From: Actinomycetes bacterium | GTDB lineage: Bacteria; Actinomycetota; Actinomycetes; S36-B12 | NCBI GenBank assembly: GCA_030425745.1 | Contig: JAUHZW010000058.1 | Coordinates: 1-10,183, forward strand | Reading direction: 5' to 3' | Length of the DNA stretch: 10,183 bases | Part shown: positions 6,103-10,183 of the stretch, piece after piece | Layout: each line of letters starts with the position of its first letter | Numbering within the stretch: position 1 is the first letter of the stretch | The notes under the pieces: model-generated | The model's input: the letters and a program-made list of their open reading frames with translations, nothing else | What the model was told of the DNA's origin: nothing | The model's database searches: none | Position numbers and translations under genes: made by a program

Positions 6103-6591
6103 ATGTCACGCGCGACCCGCGCAGGCACGCCCGCGACACTGGCTCTGACCCGAGCCGGAGTCTCCTTCACGATCCACTCCTACGACCACGATCCGCGGTC
6201 AGACTCCTTCGGCGAAGAGGCCGCCGAACTGTTGGGGCTGGACCCGCGCCAGGTGTTCAAGACCCTCCTCGCCCAGGTCGACGGGGCCTCTGTGGTGGCC
6301 GTGGCCCCGGTGAGCGGCTCGCTGGACCTGAAGGCGCTCGCCAGCGTGGCCGGCGGTCGCAAGGCCCAGATGTCCGACCCGGAGTCCGCCGAGAGGCTGA
6401 CCGGCTACGTCGTCGGGGGCATCTCGCCGATCGGTCAGAAGCGTCCCCTGCCCACCTACGTCGATGCCTCGGCACTGGATCTGGAGTGCGTGTACGTCAG
6501 CGGAGGCCGCCGCGGGCTCGACATCGGCCTGTCACCGTTGGACCTCATCACCATGACGAGCGCCACGGTGGCAGCTATCGGCCGCGCTTGA
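6103..6591 (+). CDS. ybaK: YbaK-type Cys-tRNA(Pro)/Cys-tRNA(Cys) deacylase
   Basis: A 162-residue trans-editing enzyme that hydrolyses cysteine mischarged on tRNA(Pro), protecting translation from cysteine-for-proline errors made by prolyl-tRNA synthetase. It matches E. coli YbaK almost motif by motif: SFTIHSYDHDP (21-31), FGEEAAELLGL (36-46), the essential lysine K53 in QVFKTLL, VAPVSGSLDLK (67-77), GYVVGGISPIGQKR (101-114) containing the GxxxP substrate loop, and VYVSGGRRGLDIGL near the C-terminus. Length is typical of the free-standing protein, and it is not the INS domain of a ProRS. The ATG at 6103 follows AAGGA with six-base spacing. The last 17 bases overlap the 3' end of the opposing membrane-protein gene. 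The related ProXp-type editing proteins are less likely because of the YbaK signature loops. Confidence 0.95.
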   Translation: MSRATRAGTPATLALTRAGVSFTIHSYDHDPRSDSFGEEAAELLGLDPRQVFKTLLAQVDGASVVAVAPVSGSLDLKALASVAGGRKAQMSDPESAERLTGYVVGGISPIGQKRPLPTYVDASALDLECVYVSGGRRGLDIGLSPLDLITMTSATVAAIGRA

Positions 6592-7078
6592 CCTCGGCGA
6601 GCCAGTCGGAGAGCGCGAGCACGGTGACGATGAGCGCCGACGCCACCGGCCACATGAGATAGACCGCGGGAAGGGAGACCGTCAGCGGCGCATCGACGAT
6701 GATCTCGCTCGTGGTGGTGGCCTGCAGGCCCTCGATATCGACCGATCCGAGGCGGGTTCCGACGAACCACATGGCCGCCGTGCCGACCCCGGACGCGAGG
6801 AGCGCAGCGACGAGGACAGACAGCAGGTGCTCGCGTCGCATGTAGGCCAGGCCGATCGTGACCGCGACGCCGGCCACCAGGCCGAGGACCCCGAAGGCGA
6901 TGTCCGAGGCGAGGTACTCCTCGGGCTGGAAACCCTGGGGGGACGCCGACTCCGGACGCACGACGAGCGGAACGCGTGGAGCCAAGGCGGACCACACGAC
7001 TCCGAGGGCCGCCCCGCTGATCAGGCCGACGATGACCCCGGCGGTGATCACCGCTCCAGCCCGGCGTTCGACGCTCAT
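6575..7078 (-). CDS. Small four-helix membrane protein of unknown function, coupled to dnaE
   Basis: A 167-residue protein that I do not recognise with certainty. Four hydrophobic stretches are seen: about 8-33 (Gly/Ala-rich, ending WSALAP), 58-79 (IAFGVLGLVAGVAVTIGLAY), 84-107 (LLSVLVAALLASGVGTAAMW) and 135-157 (LPAVYLMWPVASALIVTVLA). Between helices 1 and 2, and between 3 and 4, are polar loops (about 25 residues each) that may face outward; the C-terminus is basic (EVKRGR) and probably cytoplasmic. The pattern, an opening AG..AG segment with W-(x)-LAP followed by a long extracytoplasmic loop, resembles DUF2567-type proteins of mycobacteria, but this is a resemblance by eye. The start is the ATG at 7078, which overlaps the dnaE stop as ATGA. 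No ribosome site is visible, so translation probably depends on dnaE. Its stop lies inside the end of ybaK on the other strand. Confidence 0.8.
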   Translation of the reverse strand: MSVERRAGAVITAGVIVGLISGAALGVVWSALAPRVPLVVRPESASPQGFQPEEYLASDIAFGVLGLVAGVAVTIGLAYMRREHLLSVLVAALLASGVGTAAMWFVGTRLGSVDIEGLQATTTSEIIVDAPLTVSLPAVYLMWPVASALIVTVLALSDWLAEVKRGR

Positions 7079-10000
7079 CCGAGGCACGTCGGGCCGAGCA
7101 GGGCCTTGAGGTCGCCGTAGAGCGACGGCGACGGGGTCACCCGATAGCGGTCGTCCAACCGGAGGACGGTCGTCTTCGCCCCACCCGTGAGATGAAGGTT
7201 CACTTCCGTGGTGCCGGGATGCGCGGCGAGGACGTCCTTGAGTCGCTCCACCAGCGGCGGGATGCACCGCGAGACGGCCATCGTGAGCCGGACCGGCCCC
7301 GAGCCAGCCTCGCTGAGATCCGGCTGGGTGATCTCCATGGCCACGACGCGCACGCCGTCATCGTCGCTGCGATCGACGCGGGCACGGACGATGATCACGG
7401 CATCGTCGACCAGCATGGTGCCGACCGCACCGTAGGTCTGGGGAAAGACCATCACGTCGACCGACCCCTCCAGGTCCTCAAGGGTGAGGATCGCCCAGGG
7501 CGAGCCCTGCTTGGTCGTCTTGCGCTGGACCGAGGTGACCAGACCGCCCAGCGTCACGACGCTGCCGTCGGAGCGCTCGTCCATGAGCACGGCGGCGATG
7601 GTGCGGTCCGCGTGCTGCGCCAACAGGTGCTCGGCCCCGTGCAGCGGATGATCGGAGACGTACAGACCGAGCATCTCGCGCTCATGCGCCAGCAGGATCG
7701 TCTTCTCCCACTCGCCGACCGGGATCTCCTCCCGGGGCACCACGGCCTCGTCGCCATCGGCCTCCAGACCGCCGAACAGGTCGAACTGCCCGTGCGACTC
7801 GGCTCGCTTGATGTCGACCGCGGCATCGACGACCTGCTCGTGGATGTGGACGAGCCCCTTGCGGGTGTGCCCAAGGGAGTCGAAGGCCCCCGACTTGATG
7901 AGTGATTCGATGACGCGCTTGTTGCAGACGGAGGCGTCGACCTTGGCGATGAAGTCATGGAAGTCGGCGAACCTGCCGATCCGGCGCCGCGTGGCGATGA
8001 TGGAGTCGACCACGTTGGTGCCGACATTGCGGACGGCGGACAGGCCGAAGCGGATGTCGCTGCCACGCGGAGTGAAGTCGGAGTCCGAGTCGTTGACGTC
8101 CGGGGGCAGGACCTTGATGCCCATGCGCCGGCACTCGTTGAGGTAGACGGCGGACTTGTCCTTGTCGTCCTTGACGCTGGTCAGCAGGCCGGCCATGTAC
8201 TCGGCCGGATAGTTGGCCTTCAGGTAGGCGGTCCAGTACGACACCAGGCCGTAGCCGGCGGTGTGCGCCTTGTTGAAGGCATAGTCCGAGAACGGGACGA
8301 GGATGTCCCACAGCGTCCGGATGGCGTCATCGGAGTATCCGTTGGCCTTCATGCCCTCGCTGAAGGGGACGTACTCCTTGTCGAGGATCTCCTTCTTCTT
8401 CTTGCCCATCGCGCGACGCAGCAGGTCCGCGGCACCCAGCGAGTAGCCCGCGAGCTGCTGGGCGATCGCCATGACCTGCTCCTGGTACACGATCAGGCCG
8501 TAGGTGTCGCCGAGGATGTCGGCCAGCGGTTCCGCGAGCTCCGGGTGGATCGGGACGACCGGCTTGCGGCCGTTCTTGCGGTCGGCGTAGTCGTTGTGCG
8601 CGTTCGCGCCCATGGGACCGGGCCGGTAGAGCGCGAGCACCGCGGAGATGTCCTCGAAGTTGTCCGGCTGCATCGACCTGAGCAGGGCCCGCATGGGGCC
8701 GCCATCCAGTTGGAAGACGCCGAGGGTGTCGCCCCGCGTGAGCAGTTCGTAGGTGGGGCGGTCGTCCAGCGGGAGGTCCTCGAGCACGATGGCCGTGCCC
8801 TGGTTGGCCTCGATGTAGCGCAGGCAGTCGTCGAGGACGGTGAGGTTGCGCAGGCCGAGGAAGTCCATCTTGAGCAGGCCGAGGGACTCGCAGGCGCCCA
8901 TGTCGAACTGGGTGATGACGGCGCCGTCCTGCTCACGACGCCAGACGGGGATGACATCGAGCAGGGGTTCGCGACACAGGATGACACCGGCCGCGTGGAC
9001 CCCGGGCTGGCGCTTCAGACCCTCCAGGCCCTTGGCGGTGTCGACCACCTGCCGCACCTCGGCCTCAGCCTCGTACAGGGCCCGGAACTCCACCGCCTCG
9101 CCGTACCGCGGGTTGGTCGGGTCGAAGGCGCCCTTGAGGGAGATGTCCTTGCCCATCACGGCCGGCGGCATGGCCTTGGTGATGCGATCGCCCAGCGCGT
9201 ACGGGTGACCGAGCACCCGGGCGCTGTCCTTGATGGCCGCCTTGGCCTTGATCGACCCGTAGGTGACGATCTGGGCCACGCGCTCCTCGCCGTACTTCTC
9301 CGTGGCGTACCGGATCATGTCGCCGCGCCGACGTTCGTCGAAATCCATGTCGATGTCGGGCATGGAGACCCGCTCAGGATTGAGGAACCGCTCGAACAGC
9401 AGGCCGTGCTTCATCGGATCGAGCTCGGTGATGCCGAGCGCGTAGGCGATCATGGCGCCCGCGGCCGATCCGCGGCCCGGACCGACCCGGATGCCGTTCT
9501 CCTTCGCATAGCGGACGAGATCGGCGGTCACGAGGAAGTAGCCGGGAAAGCCCATCTGGATGATGACGCTGACTTCGTACTCCGCCTGCTTGCGAACGTC
9601 GTCGGGCACGGCGCCCCTGTAGCGCTGCTGCAGGCCGCGCTCGACCTCCTTGACGAGCCAGGACTCCTCCGACTCCCCCGCCGGCACGGGAAACTGCGGC
9701 ATGAGGTTGGCGCCCTCGGCGAACTCGACCTTGCAGCGCTCGGCGATGAGGAGGGTGTTGTCGCAGGCCTCCGGGAGTTCGGACCAGAGCCTGCGCATCT
9801 CGGCGCCGCTCTTGACGTAGAAGTCGCGGGCATCGAACCGGAACCGCTTGGGGTCGTCCATCGTGGTGCGGGTGCCGATGCAGAGCAGGACATCATGCGT
9901 CTCGGCGTCTCCCGAGTGGACGTAGTGGAGATCGTTCGTGGCGATGAGCGGGAGGTCCAGGGACCTGGCGATGCGCAGGAGGTCGTGACGGAACCGCTGC

Positions 10001-10183
10001 TCGATGGCCAGACCGTGGTCCATGACCTCGACGAAGTAGTTGTCCCGGCCGAGGATGTCGCGAAAGTCAGCGGCGGCAGCGAGGGCGCGGTCGTAGTTGC
10101 CCGCCTGGAGCCAGCGGTTGACCTCTCCGCTCGGGCATCCGGTGGTGCCGATCAGTCCCTTGCCGTGACGCTCGAGGAGTTCA
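7075..10183 (-). CDS. dnaE1: DnaE1, DNA polymerase III alpha subunit (N-terminus beyond window)
   Basis: The replicative C-family polymerase. The frame runs through the right edge, giving 1,035 residues; about 140-150 N-terminal residues of a usual 1,170-1,190 are missing. In order (fragment numbering): the rest of the PHP domain, with TGCPSGEV (14-21), FVEVMDHGL and the metal-type DLH of TNDLHYV (84, 86); the palm, with GRGSAAGAMIAYALG and the catalytic Asp pair of PDIDMDF (D276, D278) and the third Asp in LKMDFLGL (D440); the fingers, with FNKAHTAGYG; a helix-hairpin-helix region near VLPPDVNDSD; the clamp-binding motif QFDLFG (799-804); an OB fold from about VTLGGLVTSVQRK; and a short C-terminal domain ending in KALLGPTCLG. 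The clamp motif, the full C-terminus and the retained PHP residues favour DnaE1 over the mutagenic DnaE2/ImuC. The membrane-protein gene follows with a four-base overlap. Confidence 0.97.
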   Translation of the reverse strand, partial: ELLERHGKGLIGTTGCPSGEVNRWLQAGNYDRALAAAADFRDILGRDNYFVEVMDHGLAIEQRFRHDLLRIARSLDLPLIATNDLHYVHSGDAETHDVLLCIGTRTTMDDPKRFRFDARDFYVKSGAEMRRLWSELPEACDNTLLIAERCKVEFAEGANLMPQFPVPAGESEESWLVKEVERGLQQRYRGAVPDDVRKQAEYEVSVIIQMGFPGYFLVTADLVRYAKENGIRVGPGRGSAAGAMIAYALGITELDPMKHGLLFERFLNPERVSMPDIDMDFDERRRGDMIRYATEKYGEERVAQIVTYGSIKAKAAIKDSARVLGHPYALGDRITKAMPPAVMGKDISLKGAFDPTNPRYGEAVEFRALYEAEAEVRQVVDTAKGLEGLKRQPGVHAAGVILCREPLLDVIPVWRREQDGAVITQFDMGACESLGLLKMDFLGLRNLTVLDDCLRYIEANQGTAIVLEDLPLDDRPTYELLTRGDTLGVFQLDGGPMRALLRSMQPDNFEDISAVLALYRPGPMGANAHNDYADRKNGRKPVVPIHPELAEPLADILGDTYGLIVYQEQVMAIAQQLAGYSLGAADLLRRAMGKKKKEILDKEYVPFSEGMKANGYSDDAIRTLWDILVPFSDYAFNKAHTAGYGLVSYWTAYLKANYPAEYMAGLLTSVKDDKDKSAVYLNECRRMGIKVLPPDVNDSDSDFTPRGSDIRFGLSAVRNVGTNVVDSIIATRRRIGRFADFHDFIAKVDASVCNKRVIESLIKSGAFDSLGHTRKGLVHIHEQVVDAAVDIKRAESHGQFDLFGGLEADGDEAVVPREEIPVGEWEKTILLAHEREMLGLYVSDHPLHGAEHLLAQHADRTIAAVLMDERSDGSVVTLGGLVTSVQRKTTKQGSPWAILTLEDLEGSVDVMVFPQTYGAVGTMLVDDAVIIVRARVDRSDDDGVRVVAMEITQPDLSEAGSGPVRLTMAVSRCIPPLVERLKDVLAAHPGTTEVNLHLTGGAKTTVLRLDDRYRVTPSPSLYGDLKALLGPTCLG
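7771..7788 (-). other. Beta-clamp-binding motif in DnaE (QFDLFG)
   Basis: The codons encode Q-F-D-L-F-G, matching the internal clamp-binding consensus known from E. coli DnaE (QADMF). It lies between the helix-hairpin-helix region and the OB fold, where the family places it, and should tether the polymerase to DnaN. This is a motif call from sequence alone. Confidence 0.8.

Noticed and set aside
6575..6620. Possible rho-independent terminator at the convergent junction
   Set aside because: GC-rich inverted pieces are short and no T-run follows on either strand.

Overview
This window is a compact, high-GC (roughly two-thirds G+C by eye) chromosomal housekeeping segment of an actinobacterium. 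Four things point there: a PriA-type HisA with the dual HisA/TrpF residues, the gene order hisD-hisC-hisB-hisH-X-priA-hisF, a long DnaE1-type replicative polymerase, and frequent GTG starts. The genus cannot be settled from the sequence. I see no mobile element, CRISPR array, RNA gene, integrase or att-like repeat.

Layout. Positions 1-5356 (minus strand) hold a histidine biosynthesis operon, transcribed from right to left: hisD, hisC, hisB, hisH, a cytoplasmic SGNH/GDSL hydrolase, priA (hisA), and the first eight codons of hisF, cut by the window edge. Most junctions are overlapping stop/start codons (GTGA, ATGA, TGATG, GTGA). The exceptions are the two short gaps around the SGNH gene, the only member that is not a recognised pathway enzyme. 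Positions 5379-6047 (plus) hold a stand-alone LON-substrate-binding-domain protein, and 6103-6591 (plus) a YbaK-type Cys-tRNA(Pro) deacylase. Positions 6575-7078 (minus) encode a small four-helix membrane protein of unknown function. Its start overlaps the stop of dnaE (7075 to the right edge, minus; N-terminus missing), and its 3' end overlaps ybaK tail to tail by 17 bases.

How the genes work together. HisD (last two steps), HisC (transamination), HisB (dehydration), HisH+HisF (glutamine-dependent imidazole ring closure) and PriA (isomerisation, probably also the TrpF reaction of tryptophan synthesis) cover the middle and end of histidine synthesis. hisG, hisE/hisI and the histidinol-phosphatase are not here. 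The other genes concern translation fidelity (YbaK) and chromosome replication (DnaE1).

The least ordinary features are: (i) a 22-bp divergent gap between hisD and the LON gene, in which both start codons sit six bases downstream of a TANNNT -10-like hexamer, the two hexamers sharing one TA step; and (ii) the SGNH hydrolase embedded in the his operon. No clearly new multi-gene system was recognised; most of the window is conserved core-genome content.
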